Positions 33,436 through 41,934 of a stretch of 64,000 nt of DNA are shown here, piece after piece. Every line of letters starts with the position of its first letter. Within the stretch, counting starts at the first letter, position 1. Source of the stretch: an uncultured Tateyamaria sp. (GTDB lineage Bacteria; Pseudomonadota; Alphaproteobacteria; Rhodobacterales; Rhodobacteraceae); NCBI RefSeq assembly GCF_947503045.1, contig NZ_CANNCF010000001.1:1-64000 (forward strand), read 5' to 3'. The translations under genes were made by a program, and so were the position numbers. The notes below the pieces were generated by a model. That model was not told the DNA's origin. It saw only the letters and a list, made by a program, of their open reading frames with translations, and made no database searches.

Positions 33436-33816
33436 CTAGATCGTGATGTCCTGCAAATCCCAGATCGCGGTCAGCGATTCCTCGCCCGTGCGCATCAGGC
33501 GCGACAGGGTGGCGGCCAGCGCGATCTGGTTGCGCGATTTGGCACAGGTCGCGACATCAGCTGCCACCTGCGCCATCACCTTCATCCCGATCTGGTCGGC
33601 AATGGCGATCAGCGACCGGCTTGCCTTGTGCAACCCATCGAGATCCCCGGCCCGGTACAGCCGGTCGCAATGGGCCATGCGCAGGGCAAGTTCCTCCATC
33701 GCGCGGCATACCACATCCTCCGCGGCTGCATGATCCATCTCTGAATAGAGCGCATCCAGGCGGTCGTGATCGACCTGTACATGCTCGGACAGCCGAAGCT
33801 GTGTGACGTTTGACAC
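33436..33816 (-). CDS. Small helical protein, possibly Hpt-like
   Basis: A 126-residue all-helical protein without a signal peptide or membrane segment. The stretch His-Lys-Ala-Ser-Arg-Ser-Leu-Ile-Ala-Ile-Ala-Asp-Gln-Ile-Gly-Met followed by a second long helix is suggestive of a histidine phosphotransfer domain, with the His as the phosphate acceptor; this is weak pattern evidence only. I chose the GTG at 33816, with GAGGTGA 6 bases ahead, over the GTG at 33825 whose spacing is too short. Its neighbours do not suggest a function. Confidence 0.6.
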   Translation of the reverse strand: MSNVTQLRLSEHVQVDHDRLDALYSEMDHAAAEDVVCRAMEELALRMAHCDRLYRAGDLDGLHKASRSLIAIADQIGMKVMAQVAADVATCAKSRNQIALAATLSRLMRTGEESLTAIWDLQDITI

Positions 33817-33985
33817 TTTACTCACCTCTTCTCACCCAATCTGGCGGACCCCCACGGTCTGGTCCGTGATCGCATAGGAGAGTTCCCAAATCGTTATGCC
33901 CGCCCTGTCTTTTCGCTCGAATTTGCCGACAATCCCGGGTAATCACATCCCTCAAAGACACTGAACGGACAGGCAGACTGACGCC

Positions 33986-34636
33986 ATGCACAGGATCAAA
34001 CCCCTTCCGACCTTTCTTTTGCAGCGCTATCAGGGGTGGAAGGCGACCACCTATGCCGAGAATTCGGCGTGGTATCGCCGCCTTGCCACCGAAGGGCAAC
34101 GCCCGCGTGCCATGGTCATTTCCTGCTGTGACAGCCGGGTGCATGTGACCTCGATCTTTGGCGCGGATCAGGGCGAGTTTTTCATTCACCGCAATATCGC
34201 CAATCTGGTGCCCCCGTTCGAACCGGACGGCGATCACCATGGCACCTCGGCAGCGGTCGAATACGCCGTCACCGTCTTGCAGGTCGCCCATATCGTCGTG
34301 CTGGGCCATTCGCGCTGCGGCGGTGTGCAGGGCTGTATCGACATGTGCGAGGGTCGTGCGCCCGAACTGGAGGAAAAGACCAGTTTCGTGGGTAGATGGA
34401 TGGATATTCTGCGCCCGAAATACGAACAGGTCGCCGATATTGCGGTCGAGGATGACAAATCCCAGCGCCTTGAACAGCTGGCCGTCGTCACCTCGATGGA
34501 GAACCTGATGACCTTCCCCTTTGTCGAAAGTCGCGTGAATGACGGCTCGCTCAGCATCCATGGTCTCTGGACGGATATTGCCGAAGGCGGCATGAGCCAG
34601 TTCATGGGCAAGACGCTTGATTTCCAGCCCGTTTAA
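33986..34636 (+). CDS. Beta-class carbonic anhydrase
   Basis: A 216-residue beta-carbonic anhydrase that interconverts CO2 and bicarbonate. The zinc and active-site pattern is Ser-Cys-Cys-Asp-Ser-Arg (about residues 46-51) and Gly-His-Ser-Arg-Cys-Gly-Gly (about 104-110), so the ligands Cys, His, Cys and the Asp-Arg dyad are all present. It is followed after 27 bases by sbtA and then sbtB on the same strand, forming a likely inorganic-carbon operon. Confidence 0.95.
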   Translation: MHRIKPLPTFLLQRYQGWKATTYAENSAWYRRLATEGQRPRAMVISCCDSRVHVTSIFGADQGEFFIHRNIANLVPPFEPDGDHHGTSAAVEYAVTVLQVAHIVVLGHSRCGGVQGCIDMCEGRAPELEEKTSFVGRWMDILRPKYEQVADIAVEDDKSQRLEQLAVVTSMENLMTFPFVESRVNDGSLSIHGLWTDIAEGGMSQFMGKTLDFQPV

Positions 34637-34663
34637 CCTGCCGGACCGTCAAAAGGGGTCCTC

Positions 34664-35641
34664 ATGGATCAGATACTGAGCCTTGCGGCCACGAACCTTC
34701 TTTCGCCGATCATTCTCAGCTTTGCGCTGGGCGTGGCGGCCGCATTGGCCCGGTCCGATCTGAACATTCCCGAGGCGGTGGCCAAGGGCATGTCGATTTA
34801 TCTGCTCTTTGCCATCGGTTTCAAAGGTGGGGTGAGCGTGGCCGATCACGGCATCGACGCCACATTGGCCCTGTCGCTGGTTGCCGGTGTGGTCCTGTCT
34901 GCCGTTTTGCCGCTGATCGCTTTTGCGCTGTTGCAGGTGATGGGCAGCCTGTCCCGCCTCGATGCAGCGGCGGTGGCGGCGCATTATGGTTCGATCTCGA
35001 TCGTGACTTTTGTGGCAGCCACATCCGTGCTGAGTGGCAGCGGGATCGTGTCCGAAGGGTATATGGTTGCGGTGGCCGCAGCGATGGAGGCCCCGGCGAT
35101 CCTGTCAGCCCTTTGGCTGATCACGCGCGGAGGCGATTCCCGGCGCATGGACAATGACCTTTTGCGCGAGATCATGCTGAACGGGTCCATCGTGCTGCTG
35201 GTCGGCAGCTTTTTCATCGGCTGGATCACCGGCGTTGACGGACTGGCCAAGATCGAGGCGTTCATCGTCTCGCCGTTTCAGGGGGTTTTGTGCCTGTTTC
35301 TGCTGGATATGGGCCTTGTTGCGGGGCGCGGCCTGCGCAGCAGTTCGGGTGTGCTGACCCCCGGCGTTCTGGCCTTTGGCGTGGTGATGCCGCTGGTGGG
35401 GGCGACCCTGGGGCTGGCCACGGGCCTTTTGCTGGGCGTCAGCACCGGGGGCGTGGCGCTGTTCATGGTGCTGTCGGCCTCGGCCAGTTACATCGCGGTG
35501 CCTGCGGCCATGCGCGTCGCCCTGCCTGAGGCCAATCCGTCGATCTACCTGACCCTGTCCCTTGGGGTCACCTTTCCGTTCAACCTGACGCTGGGCATCC
35601 CGATTTACGTGGCCGTGGCCAGCGCCCTTACCGGAGGATAG
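34664..35641 (+). CDS. sbtA: Sodium-dependent bicarbonate transporter
   Basis: A 325-residue SbtA-family permease with about ten helices in two halves, a family first studied in cyanobacteria as a high-affinity Na+/HCO3- symporter. The membrane parts contain Gly-Phe-Lys-Gly-Gly and Ala-Ala-His-Tyr-Gly-Ser-Ile-Ser near the substrate site, and in the second half Ala-Ser-Ala-Ser-Tyr-Ile-Ala-Val-Pro-Ala-Ala. AAGGGG precedes the ATG. Lying between carbonic anhydrase and sbtB, it probably imports bicarbonate. Confidence 0.93.
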   Translation: MDQILSLAATNLLSPIILSFALGVAAALARSDLNIPEAVAKGMSIYLLFAIGFKGGVSVADHGIDATLALSLVAGVVLSAVLPLIAFALLQVMGSLSRLDAAAVAAHYGSISIVTFVAATSVLSGSGIVSEGYMVAVAAAMEAPAILSALWLITRGGDSRRMDNDLLREIMLNGSIVLLVGSFFIGWITGVDGLAKIEAFIVSPFQGVLCLFLLDMGLVAGRGLRSSSGVLTPGVLAFGVVMPLVGATLGLATGLLLGVSTGGVALFMVLSASASYIAVPAAMRVALPEANPSIYLTLSLGVTFPFNLTLGIPIYVAVASALTGG

Positions 35642-35646
35642 CCCTG

Positions 35647-35958
35647 ATGGAGACCCACAAGGCCAAACGTGTGGCCATCATCATCGAACAGGTCATGCAG
35701 TCGCGTCTGACCGATGCGATGTCCAAGGCGGGCGTGACGGGGTGGAGCGTGCTGCCTGTGCTGGGCGGGTCCGGCCGATCCGGCGCGTGGAGCCGCGAAG
35801 GGCAGGTCACCCGGGGTGCAGGTATGGTGCAGGTCATTTGCGTGGTGCGTCCCGACCGGATCGACGCGCTGCTGGATGCCGCCTTTTCCGTGGTCGAGCG
35901 TCATATCGGCATTGTCACCATCGGCGATTGCGAAGTGCTGCGGGCCGAACGGTTCTGA
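35647..35958 (+). CDS. sbtB: PII-like bicarbonate-transporter regulator
   Basis: A 103-residue GlnB-like ferredoxin-fold protein matching the SbtB family that binds SbtA and inhibits it depending on adenine nucleotides (AMP, ADP, cAMP). It begins Lys-Arg-Val-Ala-Ile-Ile-Ile-Glu and has a T-loop-like region (Gly-Gly-Ser-Gly-Arg-Ser-Gly-Ala-Trp). It ends Gly-Asp-Cys-Glu-Val-Leu-Arg-Ala-Glu-Arg-Phe, without the two-Cys C-terminal R-loop of cyanobacterial SbtB. GGAGG lies 9 bases upstream, inside the end of sbtA, so the genes are coupled. Confidence 0.85.
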   Translation: METHKAKRVAIIIEQVMQSRLTDAMSKAGVTGWSVLPVLGGSGRSGAWSREGQVTRGAGMVQVICVVRPDRIDALLDAAFSVVERHIGIVTIGDCEVLRAERF

Positions 35959-35978
35959 CCGCTTAGGACGACGCGCGC

Positions 35979-36015
35979 AAAAAAAGGGTGACGCGCCAGT
36001 GCTGGCACGCCACCC
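35979..36015 (-). terminator. Intrinsic terminator, leftward
   Basis: Read on the minus strand there is a stem of 14 positions with two mismatches (GGGTGGCGTGCCAG... paired with CTGGCGCGTCACCC), followed at once by TTTTTTT. It would end the transcript of the small minus-strand gene at 36206-36412, and its hairpin may also help stop the sbt operon from the other side. Confidence 0.75.
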
Positions 36016-36205
36016 CGTCCACTCGTTACCATACTCCCGTCCGTTCGCTTGCATCACCGGCCTGTAGCCTTGGTGGAGCGGTTGGACACCCAATCCATCA
36101 ACGCGCGAGATGGTATTGCGTTCCCTTGGGAATTTGCAGCAGGCCGCATACTGCCCATGCGGCCATGCTGTCACACCGTTTGTCCTGTCTCTGTCTGTGC
36201 GGAGA

Positions 36206-36412
36206 TCAGGCGGCGCAGGGCATGCGGCCTGCAATCAGGCGGCGCGGCTGCTTGCTGACAATCCGAGGGCGCTTGCGCAGGGCAGGGCGCGCCAGATCAT
36301 CTGCAAAAAGATCGCTGAGTTCTTGCCGCGACACGTTTGGCTTGGCCAGCGTGTCGATTGCGGTTTCGCCCTGTGTTACACCACGGACCAGCGTTTTTAC
36401 CCAATTCATCAT
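36206..36412 (-). CDS. Small basic protein of unknown function
   Basis: A 68-residue protein, starting Met-Met-Asn-Trp-Val-Lys, with a helical N-terminal half and a strongly basic C-terminus (Arg-Lys-Arg-Pro-Arg-Ile...Lys-Gln-Pro-Arg-Arg). GAGGTG lies 6 bases before the start, and a good terminator follows 190 bases downstream, both supporting a real gene. It could bind nucleic acid or a membrane surface. I do not recognise a family. About 285 bases upstream of it, up to 36697, contain no gene. Confidence 0.6.
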   Translation of the reverse strand: MMNWVKTLVRGVTQGETAIDTLAKPNVSRQELSDLFADDLARPALRKRPRIVSKQPRRLIAGRMPCAA

Positions 36413-36697
36413 CCCACTCACCTCATTCAATATTGCCAGCCCCCCGGCTGGCTTGTTTCGTCCGATCCCCCGATCGGTTGATGAGACAGTTATGCGGGAG
36501 ACAAATTACTAATTTCTTGCCGTGTTACCGGGGATTGTTCATACCTCTGTTAATCCCTATGGAACCCCATAAAGATCAAAGGCTTAGGTCAGAAAAATAC
36601 ATTGATAAAACTGTCTGGACCGCGGGTTTTCCCGGTTGGGGCATGAAAACACCCCGGTTCTGTTAACCCGCTGGTAACCCGATCCGGTCCGAAAACC

Positions 36698-38314
36698 TTA
36701 CCGAAGCACCATGCCGTCGGGCCAGCGCAGCCGGGTTTCCAGCGTAATGGTCTGGGTCTGGCCTGCGGGCAGCGCGAATTGCCACTCGAGAATGCCGCGC
36801 TGGTCGTCCACCGCCGTCACATCCGGCGCTGGCGTCGCGTCCCAGTTGATCACCAGGTCTTCCTGTTCGGAATAGGGCACCGCGTCCTGCACAGTGACGT
36901 CCCACGTCTGGCCGGTGATGTTTTCGATGTCGATCCGCACGGCCTCGGTCTCTTCGTTGGACCGGCTGATGATGCCGCGATCCCCTTCGTTGCGGTCAAG
37001 CACGGTGCGGGTCAGGCGCAGCCCTTCGATGGGGCCAAAAAAGATGTCCGCATCGGCATTGGGGGGCAGGGTCTCCATCTGGGTTTCGCCCACCAGTTCG
37101 CCATCCACATAAAGAACCGCCTGTCCGGGCAGCAGGATTTCGGGTGATGTGTTGTCGAATTCGACCAGACGATAGGCATTCTCGTTGCGTGCGGGCACCG
37201 CGCGTGCGGACAGGGTGGCGTCAAAGCTGATCGTGTCGAGCGCGACGCGCACCACGTCCTCTTGGGTACGCACGGTGACTTTGCCGGGCAGGGTGTAGGT
37301 GACACCGATGCCAGACAGATCGACCGTCGCGCGTTCTTCGACGATGACGGGCGCTTCCATTTCCGCCATGGAATCCGCCATTACGCTTTGCGACCGCATG
37401 AGCGTGGGCGCGGGAGACGGTTTTTGGGGATCCTCGATCCGGCGCAGGATCGGCCACAGGTTGCCCGGTTCGGAGCCCGAAAACGGCGACAGGGTCGACA
37501 GGGTCAAATCAACGTCGATCCAGTTCTCGGCGCTGTATTGCTCTATATAGGCACCGCGTTCGATGCGCAGCGTGGTGTCGCCCTCCAGAAACAGGTTGTA
37601 GACGGGCGCCCATTTCACAGCACCGGTGGGATAGCGCAGAGTCAGCGTCGCAGGACCCGCCTGCGCGGCGACCACGCTGAGCGTCAATGTGGAGGGGGTG
37701 GTGTTGGGCGGTGTCACGGCCTCAAGCGCGGCGGCGGCCTCTTGCACGGCAAAGGCCAGATCATCGCGATCCTGACGCAAGGCCCGCGCCTCGGCTTCGG
37801 CGGCGCGCATTGCAGAACGTGCGGCGGTGCCGTCGCTGGCGATCAACTGGCCGATGGCGCGCAGGGTTTCCACATCCGTCGCCCCGTCATCGGGCAGGGT
37901 GATGCCGTTCAGAAACTTGATTTGGTCCTGCGCGGCCTGCGCCTGCGCCAATGCGACGGCAATGGCGTCATCGCGCTGGGCGAGCGCTTCGATTGCCTGA
38001 TCCAGTGCGGCCTTAGCCGCCAGCCATTCGGGTGTGCGCGGCGCGCGGTAGGGCCCATCGCCATCCGTGTCCCAACTGCGCGTGGACAGGGTGGCGCCGC
38101 TCAGCGCGATGTCGATCACCGAGGGATCGAGATCGCCGTCCATGTCCGCGATGCGCAGATCGTGTTCCCCTGCAGGCATCTCGAACGTGACTGTGCGGGT
38201 CACGATGGCCCCCTGGGCATAGGCGGTCACTGCCACGGGCGGGGCGTTCAGCGTGATGGTCTCGGCCCAGGCAGGCAAGGGCAGGAACAGGGCAACAAGG
38301 GCAAGAGCGCGCAT
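36698..38314 (-). CDS. DUF4139 secreted/periplasmic protein (MuiA-like)
   Basis: A 538-residue protein with a signal peptide (Met-Arg-Ala-Leu-Ala-Leu-Val-Ala-Leu-Phe-Leu-Pro-Leu-Pro-Ala-Trp-Ala, cut after residue 17). An N-terminal DUF4140-type beta domain (about 20-100) is followed by a coiled coil (about 115-200, Ala/Gln/Arg-rich) and a C-terminal DUF4139 domain of beta repeats (about 210-538). The family includes proteins named mucoidy inhibitor A; the molecular role is not settled. I chose the ATG at 38314, with AAAGG upstream, rather than 38329, which has no site. Confidence 0.9.
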   Translation of the reverse strand: MRALALVALFLPLPAWAETITLNAPPVAVTAYAQGAIVTRTVTFEMPAGEHDLRIADMDGDLDPSVIDIALSGATLSTRSWDTDGDGPYRAPRTPEWLAAKAALDQAIEALAQRDDAIAVALAQAQAAQDQIKFLNGITLPDDGATDVETLRAIGQLIASDGTAARSAMRAAEAEARALRQDRDDLAFAVQEAAAALEAVTPPNTTPSTLTLSVVAAQAGPATLTLRYPTGAVKWAPVYNLFLEGDTTLRIERGAYIEQYSAENWIDVDLTLSTLSPFSGSEPGNLWPILRRIEDPQKPSPAPTLMRSQSVMADSMAEMEAPVIVEERATVDLSGIGVTYTLPGKVTVRTQEDVVRVALDTISFDATLSARAVPARNENAYRLVEFDNTSPEILLPGQAVLYVDGELVGETQMETLPPNADADIFFGPIEGLRLTRTVLDRNEGDRGIISRSNEETEAVRIDIENITGQTWDVTVQDAVPYSEQEDLVINWDATPAPDVTAVDDQRGILEWQFALPAGQTQTITLETRLRWPDGMVLR

Positions 38315-38360
38315 GGGGAGACCTTTCATTGGGACAGGTCCAGTGTGCACCCGTCCGCCC

Positions 38361-38388
38361 AAAAGAAAAGGGGCCATTTGGCCCCTCA
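38361..38388 (-). terminator. Intrinsic terminator of asd
   Basis: Read leftwards: GGGGCC-AAAT-GGCCCC followed by TTTTCTTTT. A second hairpin with an 8-base perfect stem (GGCGGAGG-ACA-CCTCCGCC) at 38407-38425 stands between it and the asd stop codon, so asd ends in two tandem hairpins. Confidence 0.85.
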
Positions 38389-38431
38389 TTCCCCGCTGAT
38401 CCGTAAGGCGGAGGTGTCCTCCGCCCGACTG

Positions 38432-39454
38432 TCAGCCTTTTTTCAGCACCCGGTTGCCCAGCAATTCGGCGATCTGGACCGCATTGAGGGCCGCGCCCTT
38501 GCGCAGGTTGTCCGACACGCACCAGAAGTTCAGCCCGTTTTCAATCGTGCTGTCCTGACGGATGCGGCTGATGAAGGTGGCATAGTCGCCGACGCATTCG
38601 ATGGGCGAGACATAGCCGCCGTCTTCGCGCTTATCGATCACCATGATCCCCGGCGCCTCGCGCAGGATATCGCGGGCCTCATCCTCGTCCAGAAACTCTT
38701 CGAACTCGACGTTGACCGATTCGGAGTGACCGACAAAGACCGGCACCCGCACGCAGGTGGCCGTGACCTTGATGGCGGGGTCGACGATCTTTTTCGTCTC
38801 CACCATCATCTTCCACTCTTCCTTGGTGCTGCCGTCTTCCATGAACACGTCGATCTGCGGGATCACGTTGAAGGCGATCTGCTTTTGGAACTTTTTGGGC
38901 GGCACTTCGGACACCGGGTTGTAGATGGACTTGGTCTGATCCCAAAGCTCATCCGCCCCTTCCTTGCCCGAGCCGGACACCGACTGGTAGGTCGACACCA
39001 CAACGCGCTTGATCGTGGCACGGTCGTGCAGCGGCTTGAGGGCCACAACCATCTGCGCGGTCGAGCAGTTGGGGTTGGCGATGATGTTCTTTTTGGCATA
39101 GCCCATGATCGCGTCCGGGTTTACCTCGGGCACGATCAGCGGGATGTCCGGGTCGTAGCGATAGAGCGACGAGTTATCGATCACCACACAACCTGCCTTG
39201 GCCGCAGCCGGGGCGTATTTCTTGGTCGCCTCCGATCCGACGGCAAACAACGCCATGTCCCAGCCCGTGAAGTCAAACGTATCGAGGTCCTTCGTCTTCA
39301 GCGTCTTGTCACCGAACGACACTTCCGTCCCCAGCGAACGGCGGCTTGCCAGAACGGCCAGCTCGTCCACGGGAAACTGGCGCTCGGCCAGGATGTTCAG
39401 CATTTCGCGGCCCACGTTACCGGTGGCGCCCGCGACGACGACACGATACCCCAT
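38432..39454 (-). CDS. asd: Aspartate-semialdehyde dehydrogenase
   Basis: A 340-residue enzyme that reduces aspartyl phosphate to aspartate semialdehyde with NADPH, on the path to lysine, threonine, methionine and diaminopimelate. The N-terminal Rossmann motif is Val-Val-Ala-Gly-Ala-Thr-Gly-Asn-Val-Gly; the active-site Cys is in Asn-Pro-Asn-Cys-Ser-Thr-Ala-Gln and the catalytic His is in Val-Gly-His-Ser-Glu. Full length. AAGGAG lies 8 bases before the ATG. Confidence 0.97.
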   Translation of the reverse strand: MGYRVVVAGATGNVGREMLNILAERQFPVDELAVLASRRSLGTEVSFGDKTLKTKDLDTFDFTGWDMALFAVGSEATKKYAPAAAKAGCVVIDNSSLYRYDPDIPLIVPEVNPDAIMGYAKKNIIANPNCSTAQMVVALKPLHDRATIKRVVVSTYQSVSGSGKEGADELWDQTKSIYNPVSEVPPKKFQKQIAFNVIPQIDVFMEDGSTKEEWKMMVETKKIVDPAIKVTATCVRVPVFVGHSESVNVEFEEFLDEDEARDILREAPGIMVIDKREDGGYVSPIECVGDYATFISRIRQDSTIENGLNFWCVSDNLRKGAALNAVQIAELLGNRVLKKG

Positions 39455-39521
39455 GATAGTCTCCTTTTTCGGGTAGGTGCGTGGCCTTTATACCCAAAGA
39501 TTGCTGGGGGAAAGGGCCGTC

Positions 39522-40694
39522 TCAGCCGGTTGTGTCACGGCTGCGTGCGTAGATGGCGAGCCCGATGGCAAGGGCGACCGCGAGAAAGGCAAAGATCGCC
39601 ACATATGGCGCATCCGCCGCCCCGCCGGACCAGCTGGTGTGTATGCGCCCCGAGGCGAATTGCATCACCCCCACGCCGCCGATGCCAAAGAGGTTCATCA
39701 GAGTCACCCCGCGCCCGGTCAGGTGATCCGGAAAGAACCCGCGCGCATGGGCGATGATGACCGGAAAGCTGGCCCCGAAGAATCCGATTCCCGCCATGAT
39801 CGCCACCGACAACCACGGATCGGTCGCGCTGAACGCAATCAGCAGGACCAGCAGCGCCGTGGTCATCACATTGCCACCAAAGACCACCCATTTGCGCGTG
39901 CCGAGGATGCGGTCGAGCGGCCCGTAGGCCAGTGTGCCTGCAATCATTGCAAGGCTCATCGCCAATGTGGCGATGCCAACCTGCGACACGGTCAGGGCAA
40001 AGACATCCGTGAGGTAAGGTCCGATCCAGAGGCCCCGCACCGCCCCGATGGGCGCATAGTTCACAAACATGATCGGCAACAGCAGCCACAGGACCGGCAT
40101 GCGCAGCAGATCGAGCAACGATCCCTTGGCCTCTCCTTCGGGCTTGGCCGGGTCGTTTACACTGATCAGGATGCCAAGGGCGACGGCGGCGCAGGCCGCG
40201 GCCAGCACCCAAAGGGACGCACGCCAGCCAATGGTGTCTGCGGCAAAAGCCATCGGGTAAGACGAGATCAGATTGCCCAGCGTGCCCACCCCGATCATCA
40301 TCGCCGCCAGCGTGGCAAACCGTGCGGGGGGAAAGGTGCGGGCAAAGATGTAGAAACTGGCCATCAGCACCGGCGAACAGCCGATGCCGATCAACAACAT
40401 GGCGGCGTGAATATAGAGAGGGCCTTGCGCCACCGCAAACAGGGCGGCCCCGCCTGCGCCGCCGATCAGCAACAGCCAGCCCGCCGTGCGACGTGGCCCC
40501 AGCGTGTCGAGCGCCCAGCCCACGGGTATCTGCATCGCCGCAAAGGACAGGAACCACAGCCCCGACGCGGTTGCCAGCACATCCGGACCGGCCCCCAGAT
40601 CAGCCTGCAACGGGGCGGTCAGAACGGCCAGAAATGCGCGAAAGAATTGGCTCAGCACATAGGCCAAAGCCAACAAGAACAATCCGATTTGCAT
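39522..40694 (-). CDS. MFS transporter
   Basis: A 390-residue major facilitator with 12 predicted helices. The helix 2-3 loop reads Asp-Thr-Leu-Gly-Pro-Arg-Arg-Thr, close to the MFS signature. The N-terminus begins in the first helix (Gln-Ile-Gly-Leu-Phe-Leu-Leu-Ala-Leu-Ala-Tyr). The start at 40694 has GGAGG close by; the frame is open further upstream but its composition is not membrane-like. Substrate unknown; it runs divergently from the DUF3095 gene. Confidence 0.85.
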   Translation of the reverse strand: MQIGLFLLALAYVLSQFFRAFLAVLTAPLQADLGAGPDVLATASGLWFLSFAAMQIPVGWALDTLGPRRTAGWLLLIGGAGGAALFAVAQGPLYIHAAMLLIGIGCSPVLMASFYIFARTFPPARFATLAAMMIGVGTLGNLISSYPMAFAADTIGWRASLWVLAAACAAVALGILISVNDPAKPEGEAKGSLLDLLRMPVLWLLLPIMFVNYAPIGAVRGLWIGPYLTDVFALTVSQVGIATLAMSLAMIAGTLAYGPLDRILGTRKWVVFGGNVMTTALLVLLIAFSATDPWLSVAIMAGIGFFGASFPVIIAHARGFFPDHLTGRGVTLMNLFGIGGVGVMQFASGRIHTSWSGGAADAPYVAIFAFLAVALAIGLAIYARSRDTTG

Positions 40695-40803
40695 AGGCCC
40701 TCCATCCCTGCCGCCTGCCTGACACGGGCAGCGGGGCACGTGCAAGAGAGATTGTCGGGGGGCGGCAGCGTGCTAGTATCCTTCACATATAGAGAGGTGC
40801 GGG

Positions 40804-41934
40804 ATGTTTTATGACGAGTTGCCAAGGCGTGTGGCCTTTTCGGATATGGCGCAACCTGCCCTGTATACACCGCTGCCCGATGACTGGGTTGTGGGCACCT
40901 CGGACATCACCGGATCGACAGCGGCGATTGCCTCGGGCAAGTACAAGGTGGTCAACATGATCGGGGCGGCCGTGATCTCGGCCCAGATCAATGCGGCCGG
41001 GGGCAGGGCCTTTCCTTTTGTGTTTGGTGGCGACGGGGCCGCCTTTGCCCATCCGGCGGAATTCGCGGACGAGGCGCGCGCGGCATTGGCTGCCGTGCAG
41101 GTCTGGGCGCGCGAAGAGTTTGATATGGGTCTGCGGGTGGGTCTGTTTGACGTGGCCGACATCCGCAGGGCAGGGCACGAGGTGGCCGTGGCCCGCTATC
41201 AGGTGAACGATGGTCTGGATTACGCGATGTTCACCGGCGGCGGCGTGGTCTGGGCGGAATCGCAGATGAAAGCGGGTGTGGAGACGGTGCCTGTCGCCCC
41301 ACCGGGCACGCAGCCCGACCTCACCGGTCTCAGTTGCCGCTGGAGCCATATGAAGACCCGCAATGGCACGATCCTGTCACTGCTGATCCAACCCCGCCCC
41401 GGCGTGTCGGCTGAGGCATTCGAAGCGGTCACACGTTCGGTTCTGGAGGCGGTCAGCCATCTGGAGCGCGACGGCCACCCGTCTCCTGCCGAAGGGCCGG
41501 GCACCGGCTGGCCCCCACCCGGTGCGATCCTCGAGGCCCATGCCAGCCACGGGACCATGCCCCTGGCCAAGCGCAAGCGCCAGATCCTGTTTGAGACGGC
41601 GATTGCCTGGGTTCTGCTCAAGACCAAGATCAAGCTGGGCGGGTTTGATCCCGCGCATTATCAGCGCACGGTCGGGAACAACGCCGATTTCCGCAAATTC
41701 GATGATGGTCTGAAAATGACGCTGGATTGCGATGCCGAGACGGTGGCGCGGCTCAAGGAACTGCTGGATGCGGCGCAGGCCGCAGGTACGGTGGATTACG
41801 GGATACACACGCAGGACGAGGCGATGATGACCTGCATCGTGCCCTCCATCATGGAGGACACCCATGTGCACTTTATCGACGGGGCGGCGGGTGGCTATAC
41901 CCAAGCCGCGATGGCGATCAAGGGCTCCGCTTAG
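40804..41934 (+). CDS. DUF3095 protein, resembling a nucleotide cyclase
   Basis: A 376-residue soluble protein of the DUF3095 family. The segment Val-Val-Gly-Thr-Ser-Asp-Ile-Thr-Gly-Ser-Thr near residue 32 and Gly-Gly-Asp-Gly-Ala-Ala-Phe near residue 75 look like the metal-binding Asp motifs of class III adenylate/guanylate cyclases (Ala-Asp-Ile-x-Gly-Phe-Thr and Gly-Asp-Gly). Whether it makes a cyclic nucleotide is not known to me. The C-terminal part has a Phe-Asp-Asp-Gly-Leu motif and a trailing Gly-rich region. GAGGTG precedes the start. Confidence 0.85.
   Translation: MFYDELPRRVAFSDMAQPALYTPLPDDWVVGTSDITGSTAAIASGKYKVVNMIGAAVISAQINAAGGRAFPFVFGGDGAAFAHPAEFADEARAALAAVQVWAREEFDMGLRVGLFDVADIRRAGHEVAVARYQVNDGLDYAMFTGGGVVWAESQMKAGVETVPVAPPGTQPDLTGLSCRWSHMKTRNGTILSLLIQPRPGVSAEAFEAVTRSVLEAVSHLERDGHPSPAEGPGTGWPPPGAILEAHASHGTMPLAKRKRQILFETAIAWVLLKTKIKLGGFDPAHYQRTVGNNADFRKFDDGLKMTLDCDAETVARLKELLDAAQAAGTVDYGIHTQDEAMMTCIVPSIMEDTHVHFIDGAAGGYTQAAMAIKGSA

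Noticed and set aside
36050-36110. tRNA-like stretch (GGTGGAGCGGTTGGA)
   Set aside because: No cloverleaf can be closed: no acceptor stem, anticodon arm or T-arm follow.
37262-39757. 831-codon plus-strand open frame
   Set aside because: It runs antisense through the DUF4139 and asd genes and has no recognisable domain; both minus-strand genes are well supported.
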